Below, piece by piece: positions 1 through 10,232 of a stretch of 64,000 bases of DNA. This stretch comes from Locusta migratoria (taxonomy: Eukaryota; Arthropoda; Insecta; Orthoptera; Acrididae). Made by a program: the position numbers and the translations under genes. Location: the NCBI GenBank assembly GCA_026315105.1, contig CM048746.1, positions 642,127,398-642,191,397 of the forward strand, given 5' to 3'. Position 1 is the stretch's first letter, and the number at the start of each line of letters is the position of its first letter. Under the pieces are notes generated by a model, which saw only the letters and a program-made list of their open reading frames with translations, ran no database searches and was not told the origin of the DNA.

Positions 1-330
1 CTTTCTGAGAGGAAATCCCCTATCCATTCCCCTATCCCCTATCCATTCCCCTATCCCCTATCCAAATTTGGGGTGATATACCATAACCACGCAATTTGAT
101 TAAAAGCCGTTTGTGAGGTACGGTGTCAAAAGCCTTCTGTAAATCAAGAAATACGGAAATGTAGCGGACTTTGTGGGGTGAATGCCCGCAATAGACTTCG
201 CAATTGTTCTTTTTTAGTGATAGACATATAACGACGAAAAGCCTTTTGTTGAGTGGCTGCCTTCTTTGCTTTAACGATAAAAACGGACAAACAGCAATCC
301 TAGTGACGAAATAAGCCAACAAATGAAACT
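1..330 (-). pseudogene. CR1-like LINE reverse transcriptase fragment
   Basis: The minus strand encodes a short piece of LINE reverse transcriptase including FLDLQKAFDTVPHKRLLIK, matching the same stretch of the longer LINE at 7037-9757. The match covers only the RT palm entry region. Next to it, bases 1-60 hold an expanded tandem of a CCTATCCATTCC-type unit; the intact LINE has one unit here, so the expansion happened inside the dead copy. Sequence past about 160 no longer matches the LINE. It is cut by the window edge. Confidence 0.8.
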
Positions 331-599
331 TCGGAGATCCCTTAAATCGACGACAGAAATAGTCACCACTCCCTTTTTTTTCTTTTTTTTTTCTTTTTAT
401 TTTTTTATTTATTTTTTTTTTTTTTTTTTTTACAACTTTGAAAGTGGTGGTAGCTTCTGAAATATGAAAGAAAAGGAAACAAGCCCAGCTACCGCCACCT
501 AGGAATAAGTCTGAGGAATAAAAAGAATTGTAAAAGACAGAAAGTGGGACAGTGGAAAAGGTACGCCTTTCACAGGATCCGCTGACGAGATGATGAGTG
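331..599. other. No gene seen; T-rich tract
   Basis: Non-coding. Bases 366-432 are an almost pure T-rich run, which could be the A-tail of a minus-strand retroposon, but no attached body is recognisable. Confidence 0.5.
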
Positions 600-1235
600 G
601 TCCTTTATAACTAACGGCTAAGTGCAGACCGCGCTAAAGTGGCCGTAAATTCGTTGCCCGCAACAGCGAGACAAATACGCGATTTCCGCCGCTTGTTTAT
701 ATCGCGGCCCGGAGGGAGGAAAAAATTCCTTGCCGTGAATTTCCCAGCGGTGACCACATCAGCGGCGGGCTTGCAGATTTCATTTGTGTGGCAGTTTCTG
801 GGATGCCTGCGGCGAGCCGGCGAGACAGAGGCAACAAATTTAGGAAAATGCAGGGGGTGGAGCAGGGAGGAGAAGGAGAAAGTGGGGGTGGAGGCTAGGG
901 AGTGAGGGAGGCAGGGGGGAGGGGGGCGTTTCTTTCTTTTCCGGGCCCGCAGCGGAACAACGGCCCAAAACAAAGGGCAGTACGGGCGAACAATGCGACC
1001 ACTGGGCGACCGTGGCTAGGCGCTCGATACGTTCGCCTGCCAGGCTGCTCCGAGAAATACGCCAGCCGCAATAGACGGGCCGGCCTAAATGTTTTCAGAT
1101 GCGTAGCGGCGGCGTTGGCAGCACTGGCGTTCGTCGCTAACGAGCACGCGCCACTCTGCGCGGGGAACCCCCCAGCCAGGGCCTGCAACGTTCTCCTATA
1201 ACGGCCGCGAATACGAGAGTTGATATTCACGCGCC
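600..1235. other. CpG-rich island without a supported gene
   Basis: A block of about 600 bp is strikingly richer in G+C and in CG dinucleotides than the AT-rich flanks. Open frames of 88-120 codons exist on both strands here, but such frames are expected from GC-rich sequence and none resembles a known protein. It could be a promoter, an enhancer or an unmethylated remnant of a mobile element. Similar-looking blocks occur at 5865-6440, 25680-26070, 53590-54065, 54340-54830 and 56985-57480, without obvious mutual similarity by eye. Confidence 0.5.
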
Positions 1236-1359
1236 GTTAATGCGTCTTCGAAGGGAGCTGCTCTGGACAAGATTAGCGTGTAAAGCCCGAACTTGTAATA
1301 GATTGATAACAAGTTGTTGAGTTTGATTATGTTCTAGGAGGCGATCCAATTATGATAGT

Positions 1360-1550
1360 GTAGAAAGATATAAAAAGGCCAAGATCGCTGATCATCAATT
1401 TTTATTTATGACGACCGGTTTCGCTGAACAAGATTATGGCCTTGTAAAATGATTTTATTGGACCAGATGATGCTGACATAGTACAGCGAAACCGGTCGTC
1501 ATAAATAAAAATTGATGATCAGCGATCTTGGCTTTTTTATATCTTTCTAC
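1360..1550. mobile_element. Short foldback element with hammerhead-like core
   Basis: Arms 1360-1425 and 1484-1550 are reverse complements over about 65 bp with only an indel or so, separated by a 58-bp loop. The ends read GTAGAAAGATATAAAAA and its complement. The arms contain the ACCGGTTTCGC block that recurs in Penelope-type repeats elsewhere in the window. No coding capacity. Likely a non-autonomous foldback derivative. Confidence 0.75.
1461..1500 (+). ncRNA. Hammerhead-like ribozyme motif, type I layout
   Basis: Core CAGATGA at 1464-1470 (consensus CUGANGA, with U4 changed to A), stem II GCTG/CAGC (1472-1475 with 1484-1487), GAAA at 1488-1491, a 2-bp stem III with a dinucleotide loop (AC-CG-GU) and a GUC cleavage triplet ending at 1497. 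Stem I can pair GAC with GTC. The U4 change probably weakens catalysis. Confidence 0.5.
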
Positions 1551-1616
1551 GACAACAAGTTGCGTTAATGGCGGCCGTCTGTCGTTTGAACGGCTGCACA
1601 AGTATGATAGCGCTAT

Positions 1617-2117
1617 TTTTGAGTCCCAGCCTCGTCGCCGGTTTGGGTCTCATCCGCCGGTTGTCGTAGGTGTCGGTGGCCGAGTAGAAAGAGACCGACA
1701 CAGGAATAAAAAATGCACGCGTGTGCAGGTACGGAGGTGACCAGCCAGTGGGACAGCAGAAACTAGAAACACTAGAGTAAATTAGAACGAGATATATATT
1801 TCATAGAGACTTAGTAATACTTAACTTTTACATAGTTCTTGACCGCAGAATACTAGTACATGGATTAGATAGAGGCCTTCCTACTGATGATTCCTAGTGC
1901 CTATCCGATAGCCAAGTCTTAACTGGTGCCTATCTGATTCCCAAGTCTTAACTGGTTCCTATCTGATTCCTAAGTGCCCGATGCAGCAGTCGTGGCCACG
2001 AGCAGAGTTGCAGCAGAGGGCACTCGTGGCTGACGTCGTAAGAACGCCGCGCCGTGCGTGCATGGTGACACGCGGCGAAAGTAGGTGGCGCGCACTTTGG
2101 ACTTGTGCGACACCACA
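1617..2117 (-). mobile_element. Solo LTR, family 1 (copy 1)
   Basis: About 500 bp matching the repeats at 38453-38927 and 41027-41730. In its own orientation it starts TGTGGTGTCGCAC and ends GGGACTCAAAA. It is flanked by a 5-bp direct repeat with one mismatch (GCTAT at 1612-1616, GCTAC at 2118-2122). No internal retroelement sequence is present on either side, so this is a solo LTR left by LTR-LTR recombination. The TG start is standard; the AAAA end is unusual for an LTR. Confidence 0.75.
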
Positions 2118-2344
2118 GCTACTGTCGACGGGCGATAATCATAGCGATAAAGAAATAGGGCCAGTTCTAAATTCGGTACTAGTGAGTCTACTGCGCATGC
2201 GCGAGCTATTAGCTGTCAGCTGCTGTCACCGTTCCTGTTAGTCCGCCATTTTCCTTCATATTTACGTATATTTTGTGTTTTGTCGAAGTTTATGAGCAGA
2301 ATGTATTCTACAAAGTATTTCTAATGGCGGCACTAAGACTATCT
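2118..2344. other. No gene seen
   Basis: Short spacer between the solo LTR and the following element. An in-frame run across the LTR edge gives an 86-codon open frame that is not gene-like. Confidence 0.4.
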
Positions 2345-3068
2345 GTCACCGGATCGTCACTTTACGTCAACATCACGTTAAGAATGTTTTAATCGAAAGG
2401 TCGTCCTCTAACTTCGGAAGTTAACCTATTTTCGTCACGCGATTTTTGTTGTAGTCGACGATTACACGGTTCGCACGCAAATGTGTCTTATTAATCTTAA
2501 TTGTGTTATTATGCTTCGGTTTAGCGGTAAATTTCAAATATTTCATGGCGTCTTAAATATTTTTCTCAGTTGAGCGTCCTCCTAAAAGTGAGGTCGTATA
2601 TCTGAAACCGAAATATGGTTTGTGTTTTGCAATAGGAAAGAATGAAGCCAATTGCTTATTTGAATAAGATTGTAATTTGGTGAAGGAAATTTTCATTAAA
2701 TGGCATTATTAATGAAAAAGTCAGTCCAAATGGGCAAAAATTGAGTTGTCCATGACGTTATTAACAATGTCAGCGGGCAAATCGTAGTAGATAAAGTACA
2801 CAAGCTCTATTTATGCTCTTATAATTATTGTTTGTTGTGTTCATATGTTTATTTTTTCGCTTGTAATTAGATGTCGATGTTTTGAAATGTTGTTTCACTT
2901 CCCAACACTTTACCACACTAAGTTGACCAAAAACATACACTGCAAAGTTTTCTTTGGCCGTCAGTAGCATTTAGCATTGTTTTCTCAATACTAATATTAA
3001 ACTATGACTTCCTACATAACAGATCTCCAGTCAAAACTTGACTTTCAACATCGGACATTACTGTCAGA
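2345..3068. mobile_element. Diverged copy of the GTCACG-terminal DNA element
   Basis: Two blocks match the ends of the element at 49895-51845: 2355-2460 resembles 49965-50070 (shared AAGAATGTTTT and GACCTATTTTCG-like runs) and 2965-3060 resembles 51665-51755 (shared TATTAAACTA and ACTTTCAACATCGG). The middle differs, so the two are separate internal-deletion derivatives of one family. The TIRs here are eroded. Confidence 0.5.
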
Positions 3069-3599
3069 TTACGTTTATTGTCTAAACACGCTGCCACAAG
3101 ATCTTGCACGAGTTTGTAGTTCAGGGCTAGTACGCTAGGAACGCTTCAGGAGGCTATTATCTACCTTGTTCATTTTCGTTTAAAAAGAGCTTAAGTCGAG
3201 GAATCTGTGCACCGGTGACTGTACTCTGATTGACGATTAAAAGAAATGCATATCAGAGGCGCCGACGTTTGGAAATCAGTGTGGGAGCTCTATATCACGG
3301 TTGACAAATGTCCGAAACCAACCCTCCTGAAAATCAAGTTCATGCATTTTTCAATGAGCAATACTTTTTTAAAGTAAATAGGCAGTTGTCTGGCCTTTTA
3401 AAGATAGAAGGAAGAAGGAGGAGGAAGGAAAGGAAAGCATGACTGCATTAGGACACTACAATAAAGCGATCTAATGGGCCAAAGTGGATATATCGATATA
3501 AGTAACACCCCAAAACTTCTACACGACCAATGAAATAATTTTTCACTGTATACTAATCTAACACTTTTTGTGCGAAGCTATTCTTTCTGACAAAAGCCT
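3069..3599. other. AT-rich, no gene seen
   Basis: No recognisable repeat or coding sequence by eye, apart from a purine-rich run at 3408-3445. Confidence 0.4.
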
Positions 3600-4205
3600 T
3601 TGGTAGAACACCATCACCAAGGTTCAAAGAAATCTTTGAAATATTTTGAGATTTTGAAGTCTGACATCAAATTTTTTTGGTCAGTTCCAAGCAAGACCAG
3701 TATACTTCATCGAAACTTTTATTCACTTCGAGATAACTTCATGACATCTCTGACAGTATCAATATAGTCCAAGGTTTTTTTAAGCCTGAGAGATAAGCAT
3801 TACAAATTTCAACTGCATCTATAATTTTAATAACAAGGTAAGTGAAAGATAAATGAACAACGATTAACTTTAGCATCAGCATAAGATTCTTCAAGCTAAA
3901 TTCCTGAAAGAACACAATTGAATGTTCATAAATACGTACACCTGAAAGATCAACAGGACCGACGTGCTTCAGGATGAATAAAGCTACATAGTAGGTTAAA
4001 CACTCATTACTTCTCGCTTGGGGACCCGTGTACAAATCTGATCATTTCTTTCACGTATGAATTATCGTCTCTTGCTATGGTCACGTTTTGCATTGCATTT
4101 ATACAGTTTTATTTTCCGCCTTAATTTTTTGTGGGTGCTCAGCACCCCCAAAAAATTCTTGAGGGGTGCACGAGCCCTGGAGCATCCATGGGGTCGCCGG
4201 CCCTG
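3600..4205 (-). mobile_element. hAT-like transposon remnant with one terminus
   Basis: On the minus strand the block starts with CAGGGCCGGCGACCC at 4205, a typical hAT terminal sequence, followed by the CACCCC/GGGTGCTGAGCACC palindromic region seen at hAT ends. Further in, a 98-codon minus-strand open frame (3739-4035) is hydrophobic and loosely resembles ZMYM1-type hAT transposase, but I cannot name catalytic residues. The other end was not found. Confidence 0.4.
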
Positions 4206-4816
4206 ATACATATAGCTTGAAGCAAGTGACGTAAGTTCTGAACATATTATATAGCATCCATCGTAAATGTAGAGGATGACTGCGGCTGCTCAAGACACGT
4301 TAATTCAAATTAAACTAGAACCCGTAAATTTGTTATAAGCAGTTTTTATGTGAGCAGTTTGAAAACTTTCAAAGTTTGTAAATTTGTGGGATTTAAGGGG
4401 GACGTACACGAAAAACAAGTAAAAATATAACCTGTCACAAAATCCACAATTTTTGAGTTACATAAATTAAATTATGTAAAATGGGTGATGGTAGTTCAAA
4501 GCATCTACTGAAATTGTTTTGTAATTTCAATTCAACTTTTTTATCAGTTTTTAAGTTTATGCACTCATGATTCACTAAGAAGGTTTGACGAATTTCTTTG
4601 GAGTATAATCCACAGAATTATTTCAATTTATTGATATTTAGGTTTAATTATTTTTAATTGAAAAACTACACATAAAAATTCTGCTATCTTTATTCTCTTT
4701 CTTGTTATACATGAATGATATTAAATATTCACTCTGTATTCATGTTTCTTATATATAATGCGAAAGACATGCCGAAAACCACAGTCAAATCTTTTCTTGT
4801 TTTGTAGAAAAGTGTA
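4206..4816. other. AT-rich, no gene seen
   Basis: About 600 bp of AT-rich sequence with no ORF, repeat or site that I can support. Confidence 0.4.
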
Positions 4817-4827
4817 CCTGAATAATG

Positions 4828-5016
4828 TTTCAAATGTTCAAATGTTTGTTAAGCTTAAGGTACTTAACTGCGGGGTCATCAGTCCTTAAACTTACAAACT
4901 ACTTATGAACTAGCTAATACTAAAGACGACTCAAACTTGCATGCCCGAGGGGGGATTCGAACTCCCGAAAGTAGCGGCTGTGCCGACTGCAACTGGCGCG
5001 CCGCCACTGCGGCCGG
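4828..5016 (-). repeat. SINE family A, tRNA-derived
   Basis: In minus orientation it has a tRNA-like head with a B box (GGTTCGAATCC-like) and the family tail ending AACATTTGAAACATT. An 11-bp TSD, CCTGAATAATG, flanks it at 4817-4827 and 5017-5027. The head is more diverged than in other copies. Confidence 0.85.
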
Positions 5017-5027
5017 CCTGAATAATG

Positions 5028-5230
5028 AAAACGGTAGTTCTGAGAAAATGCACTTTAAACATTCTTTTTCATTGCTATCCCCACCTTCAAAAGCCTCCAG
5101 ATCTGTAATGTATGTCCTCATGTCCTTTAAGACTTCCTTAAGACTTTTTTTCTGTCTTGTTTGCTCTGCAAGGTCTTCAATGGATTTAATGGCTGCAAGT
5201 ATTCGTTGAGTGTCAATCCTCATCAAGATG
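5028..5230 (-). pseudogene. Unidentified coding-like fragment joined to LINE
   Basis: The minus frame continues from the LINE fragment at 5231-5709 into about 60 residues rich in E, K and L (DLAEQTRQKKSLKEVLKDMR), with a coiled-coil look. It is not part of the LINE family as seen at 7037-9757, whose C-terminus differs from this point. It could be the tail of a transposase. I do not recognise it. Confidence 0.3.
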
Positions 5231-5709
5231 TCGCTCTGATGATATTTTATATCTATGTAAGTGGGAGTCAACACTATATTTTCGCTTTCGAAGGAGAATG
5301 TTGGCGAATGGAGTTTCGTAAGTAGCCCATGCCGCAGCGATAAAGTCCGATGTTGTAATGATACTCATCCCATATCCTGTATTATTTCCGTAACGCTGTG
5401 TCCCCTGTATCTTGACAGTACAAAACAAGTTGCCCTTCTATGGACTCTTTCGATGTCCTCCGTCAAACCCACCTGATAAGGATCCCACACTGGACAGCAA
5501 TACTCCAAAAATGGAAGGACAAGCGTAGTGTATGCAGTTTCTTTTATAGTTCTGTTGCATCTTTTAAAGGTTCTGCCAAAAAAACGCAGTCTCTGGTTCG
5601 CCTTTCCCACGACATTATCTACGTGTTCTTTCCAAATTAATTCAGAAGTTAACTGTAATTCGTAGTATTTTGTGGAGTTTACGGCCTTCACATTTGATTG
5701 ATTTATCAT
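5231..5709 (-). pseudogene. CR1-like LINE 3' coding fragment
   Basis: Minus-strand frames match residues near the C-terminus of the LINE at 7037-9757 (WKEHVDNVVGKANQRLRF, FLEYCCPVWDPYQVGLTEDI). The match is split over two frames, so the copy is frameshifted. Both ends are truncated: upstream it meets a Tc1 terminus, downstream an unrelated coding-like piece. Confidence 0.85.
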
Positions 5710-5710
5710 G

Positions 5711-5818
5711 TAAACAAGAAAATGTAATCACATGTCTATTCTAGTATAATATATTTGACCAATACCCATTTATCATCTTCATTTCTTCTTGGTTTAGAAA
5801 TTTCAATGGCCAGTAGTG
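5711..5818 (+). mobile_element. Tc1-like transposon end
   Basis: Matches the right end of the Tc1 element at 33560-35016, ending AATGGCCAGTAGTG followed by TA. Only about 100 bp remain; the LINE fragment next to it may have inserted into this element. Confidence 0.7.
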
Positions 5819-5864
5819 TATTTTGCACACTTTAATGTGTTAACGGCGACGCACAGCAGTTTGT

Positions 5865-6440
5865 TACGAAATTAGCGAGAGAAACAGGCAGTTCCTTTCC
5901 CTCGGGCGCGGCCAGAACTGCAGCTTATTGCTGTAACCGGACACTTTTACGCGGTTTAAGCGTGTGGGGGGAGAATTATCTCGGGTACAAGGCGCAGAGC
6001 ACGAGTTAAATGAATCAGGCGCGGCGCCGGCGCGCGGTGCGGACAGCGCACAGTGGTCGCCGTTCATTTGTTCTCATTAGCCCGCGGGGCGGCACTCTGA
6101 GAAACCGCGCCACTCGATAAATCTACATAAGAAGCGAAATTAAACGGGCGCGGCGCGGTCGCCGGGTTAACCCGCGGAGCTGATCCATCAACGTTATGGC
6201 GCGGCCGCGAATTACACTGGGCGCGGTGTCGCCGCCGCTCGGCAGTACTCAGGCTCGGTTGACGGCGGCGTCGACGCGGTGACCGCTCGCTTATCTCTCC
6301 CTCACGGCCCGCCAGACCGCAGACCAGACTGATGGCCCCGGCGCCAGACGGCTTTTTGTGCAGTCCCCTAGGCCGCGTCCGACCTGGCTCCGTTTCAACT
6401 TCCCAGCACTCGTCGACAGGCGAGGATCTCTCCGTCACAC
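5865..6440. other. CpG-rich island without a supported gene
   Basis: Dense CG dinucleotides (GCGCGGCGCCGGCGCG at about 6019-6034), flanked by AT-rich repeats. Open frames up to 124 codons on the minus strand are arginine- and proline-rich and look like a by-product of base composition. Confidence 0.45.
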
Positions 6441-6952
6441 CATCCCTCAGATTTATGGGTAAGATGACGCACTGGATAGCGTGTCAGAAACTGACCACAG
6501 ATCACGCATATAAACAGAAGGTGTACGGAATCTATATACGCAGTGTCCCACCTATCTTGTCCACCCAAAACATCTCTGGAACAATGACAGCTACTGGAAA
6601 ACGACTTTCATCGGTATCAACGTACGGCTGGGGCCCATGAATGTACATATTTGGAAACATTCTAAAACGAAAGCAAATGTGATTTTAACACAAACTTTTT
6701 TTTTATGGACACCCTATATTTTTTCTTCAGCAATTCATAGCATGACAAATCACATAAACGAAGGCGTTGATTGCATCGCAATATTCCAATTATATCCCGA
6801 GATATTGCGACGCGAAGTTCACGCTTGAAAAACCAGAAATGCGCTGCTAGCGCACGTCCTGAGACTCAGGCGTGAATCCCATGCTGCCCGTAATCGCGAT
6901 GTGATTGACATGCGTAATCGCACTTCCATACTTATCAACAGGTCCGAAACGA

Positions 6953-7036
6953 ATCTACATCTACATCTACATGGGATACTCTGCAAATCACATTTAAGTG
7001 CCTGGCAGAGGGTTCATCGAACCACAATTATACTAT
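6953..7036 (-). repeat. LINE 3' UTR and microsatellite tail
   Basis: The minus-strand LINE ends in repeated GATGTA units (plus strand CTACATCTACATCTACATGG), a 3' microsatellite tail as used by CR1/L2-type LINEs instead of poly(A). A related tail lies at 35104. Confidence 0.7.
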
Positions 7037-9757
7037 TTATCTCCCATTCCATTCTCGAATAGCGCGCGGGAAGAAAGAACACCTGAATCTCTCTGTTCGA
7101 GCTCTGATTTCTCTTATTTTATTCTGATGATCATTTCTACCTATGTAAGTGGGAGTCAACAATATATTTTCGCATTCGGAGGAGAATGTTGGCGATTGGA
7201 GTTTCGCAAGTAACCCACGCCTCAGCGATAAGCGCCGTTGTTGTAATGATTCCCATCCCAGATCCTGTATCATTTCCGTAACGCTGTCTCCCCTGTATCG
7301 TGACAATACGAAACGAGCTGCCCTTCTTTGGACACTTTCGATGTCCTCCGTCAAACCCACCTGATAAGGATCCCACACTGGGCTGCAATACTCCAAAAAT
7401 GGACGGACAAGCGCAGTGTATGCAGTTTCTTTAGTAGTTCTGTTGCATCTTTTAAGGATTCTGCCAATAAAACGCAGTTTCTGGTTCGCCTTTCCCACGA
7501 TATTATCTACGTGTTCTTTCCAGTTTAAGTCTGAAGTAATAGTGATTCCTAGGTATTTTGTGGAGTTTACGGCCTTCACATTTGATTGATTTATGTTGTA
7601 AACAAAGTTTAACGGATTTCTTTTCGTACTCATGTGGACGACTTCACACTTCTCATTATTTAGAGTCAATTGCCAATTTTTACACCATACTGATATCTTA
7701 TTCAGATCGTTATGCAGTTGGTTTTGATCTTCAGATGATTTTACTAGACGGTAAATGACGGCGTCATCTGCAAACAACCTAAGAGAGCTACTTAGATTTT
7801 CCCCTAAATCGTTTATGTAAATAAGGAATAGCAGAGGACCAATAACACTACCTTGTGGAACGCCCGATATCACCTCTGTTTTAGTCGATGCCTTACCATC
7901 GATTACTACGAACTGTGTCCTCTCTGACAAGAAATCCCCTATCCAATTGCAAATTTGGGGCGATATACCATAACCACGCAATTTGATTAAAAGCCGTTTG
8001 TGAGGTACGGTGTCAAAAGCTTTCTGGAAATCAAGAAATACGGAATCGATTTGCGAACCTTTGTCGATAGCACCCATCACTTCGTGTGAATATAGAGCTA
8101 GTTGTGTTTCGCATGAACGATATTTTCTAAATCCGTGTTGACCTTGGGTCAATAGATCGTTCTGTTCGAGATAATTCATAATATTTGAATACAGGATATG
8201 TTCCAAAACCCTGCTGCAAATTGACGTCAATGAAATAGGCCTGTAGTTTAGTGGGTTACTCCTACTGCCTTTCTTGAATATAGGTGTGACCTGTGCAACT
8301 TTCCAATCTTTTGGTACAGATCCTTCTATGAGAGAGCGGTTGTATATGACTGTTAAGTAAGGAGCTATCGCTTCAGCATAATCAGATAGAAATCTAATGG
8401 GTATACAATCCGGACCAGAAGACTTGTTCTTATTAAGTGATTTTAGTTGCTGCACTACTCCGATGATATCTACTTCTATGTTACTCATTACGGCATCTGT
8501 TCGTAATTCGAAATCTGGAATATTGGTTTCGTCTTCTTTAGTGAATGAGTTTCTAAAAGCTAAGTTTAGTAACTCTGCTTTAGTAGCGCTGTCATCGGCA
8601 GGATCGCCATTACTATCACGTAGTGAAGGTATTGTTTGTGACTTTCCCCGAGTATATTTAACATATGACCAAAATCTCTTTGGGTTTTCAGTCAAATTAC
8701 GAGAAAGAGTTTCGTTGTGATAAATGTTGTAGGCATCTCGCATTGAAATCCTCGCTAAATTTCGAGCTTCTGAGTACAATCGCAAATCCTGGGGATTTCG
8801 TGTTCGTTTAAATTTAGTATGCCTTTTCCTTTGCTTTTGCAACAGTGTCCTAACCTGTTTTGTGTACCAAGGGGGATCGCCTCCTTCTTTTATTAATTTA
8901 TTAGGTATAAAACTTTCAATTGCTGTCGATACCACTTCTTTGAATTTGATCCACATCTGGTCTACACCTACGTTTAGTGTTAGAAACGAGTGGAAGCTTT
9001 CTTTCAAGAAGCAATGTATTTTGTTTCTATCTGATTTCCTGAACAAATATACTTTGCGTTTATTTTTGGTAACTTTGGGACTTTCGATATTCAATTTCGC
9101 TACTACAGCTCTGTGTTCACTAATACCTGTATCCGTTTTGATGCTCATTATGAGCTCAGGATTATTTGTTGCTAAGAGATCAAGTGTATTTTCACATCCA
9201 TTTACAATTCTAGTTGGCTCATGAACTAATTGTTCGAAGTAATTCTCAGAGAATGCGTTGAGTACAATTTCGGAAGATGTTTTATGCCTACCTCCTGATT
9301 TGAAAATATAATTTCGCCAACAGATCGAGGGTAAATTAAAATCACCACCTACTATTATCGTGTGAGTCGGGTACGTTTTTGTAATTAGACTCAGGTTTTC
9401 TTTGAACCTTTCTGCTATTGTATCGTCAGAGTCGGGAGGCCGGTAAAAGGAACCGATTATTAACTTCTTACGATTTTCGGGTACAACCTCTACCCATAAT
9501 AGCTCGCACGAACTATCAACTTCAACTTCGCTACATGAAATACTACTTTTGACGGCGACAAACACGCCCCCACCTATTTTGTTTAATCTATCCTTTCTGA
9601 ATACCGTTAGATCTTTTGAAAATACTTCTTCTGAACTTATTTCCGGCTTGAGCCAACTTTCGCTGCCTATAATGATGTGTGTTTCGGTGCTTTCTATTAA
9701 CGCTTGCGGTCTGCTGCCATCAACTCTCATAAGCACATAATGGTTTCCCTCTTGCAC
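7037..9757 (-). CDS. CR1-like LINE ORF2: endonuclease and reverse transcriptase
   Basis: One uninterrupted frame of about 906 codons. Domains in order: APE-type endonuclease, N-terminally truncated (motifs SFYRPP, GGDFN near residue 138, GISEH near 216); linker; reverse transcriptase with NYRPISLTS, DFQKAFDTVPHKR, SGVPQGSVIGPLLFLIYIND and the catalytic FADDAVIY; C-terminal region ending in FFPRAIREWNG. The first 15 or so codons are read from the mariner TIR into which the LINE inserted, and begin with GTG rather than ATG, so the LINE starts near 9712 and is 5'-truncated, with no ORF1 and no promoter. The RT assigns it to the CR1/L2 group (inference from motifs). The open frame implies recent insertion, but this copy lacks an endonuclease N-terminus and is probably inert. 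Confidence 0.9.
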   Translation of the reverse strand: MQEGNHYVLMRVDGSRPQALIESTETHIIIGSESWLKPEISSEEVFSKDLTVFRKDRLNKIGGGVFVAVKSSISCSEVEVDSSCELLWVEVVPENRKKLIIGSFYRPPDSDDTIAERFKENLSLITKTYPTHTIIVGGDFNLPSICWRNYIFKSGGRHKTSSEIVLNAFSENYFEQLVHEPTRIVNGCENTLDLLATNNPELIMSIKTDTGISEHRAVVAKLNIESPKVTKNKRKVYLFRKSDRNKIHCFLKESFHSFLTLNVGVDQMWIKFKEVVSTAIESFIPNKLIKEGGDPPWYTKQVRTLLQKQRKRHTKFKRTRNPQDLRLYSEARNLARISMRDAYNIYHNETLSRNLTENPKRFWSYVKYTRGKSQTIPSLRDSNGDPADDSATKAELLNLAFRNSFTKEDETNIPDFELRTDAVMSNIEVDIIGVVQQLKSLNKNKSSGPDCIPIRFLSDYAEAIAPYLTVIYNRSLIEGSVPKDWKVAQVTPIFKKGSRSNPLNYRPISLTSICSRVLEHILYSNIMNYLEQNDLLTQGQHGFRKYRSCETQLALYSHEVMGAIDKGSQIDSVFLDFQKAFDTVPHKRLLIKLRGYGISPQICNWIGDFLSERTQFVVIDGKASTKTEVISGVPQGSVIGPLLFLIYINDLGENLSSSLRLFADDAVIYRLVKSSEDQNQLHNDLNKISVWCKNWQLTLNNEKCEVVHMSTKRNPLNFVYNINQSNVKAVNSTKYLGITITSDLNWKEHVDNIVGKANQKLRFIGRILKRCNRTTKETAYTALVRPFLEYCSPVWDPYQVGLTEDIESVQRRAARFVLSRYRGDSVTEMIQDLGWESLQQRRLSLRRGLLAKLQSPTFSSECENILLTPTYIGRNDHQNKIREIRARTERFRCSFFPRAIREWNGR

Positions 9758-10232
9758 GTTTTATGTCTCTACGTACACAATATGAACCAGTACCGATCGG
9801 TATACACCAGTCAGGTTGTCTTATTTATCCTGAAGACCCAAAATAAGGTTTATCGAATGCGTTAAAATGACCCATTGTGCCTTTCGCGCACTCGTTCATC
9901 CAGGGCCTAGCTCTACCTAGACACGTGTCCGACGTAGTTCCCACTACAGCCACAGTTACCACTTCGTCTTGTTTTGTGATTTGCGGCCCATGCAAACTCC
10001 TGTACTCCACCACCCTCCGAGCATCCATTTGTTGTTGCTTTGGCGTGCAGTACACAGCTTGCCAGTGTAGTCGTGCATCAGAGTAATCTAGTGACGACAC
10101 GGAGGTAGTACACATTGTGAATAAACGTTGCGTTGTGGACTTTTTACTGTATTATGTACACACATGAAGATATGGTAGAAATGCTGCTGTTATGGAGAAT
10201 GTACGTTGACGGGAAATACGTCATAAGATTGC

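Noticed and set aside
611..1230. Overlapping 88-120-codon open frames on both strands
   Set aside because: They lie in CpG-rich DNA where stop codons are rare; arginine/proline-rich composition and overlap in several frames argue against genes.
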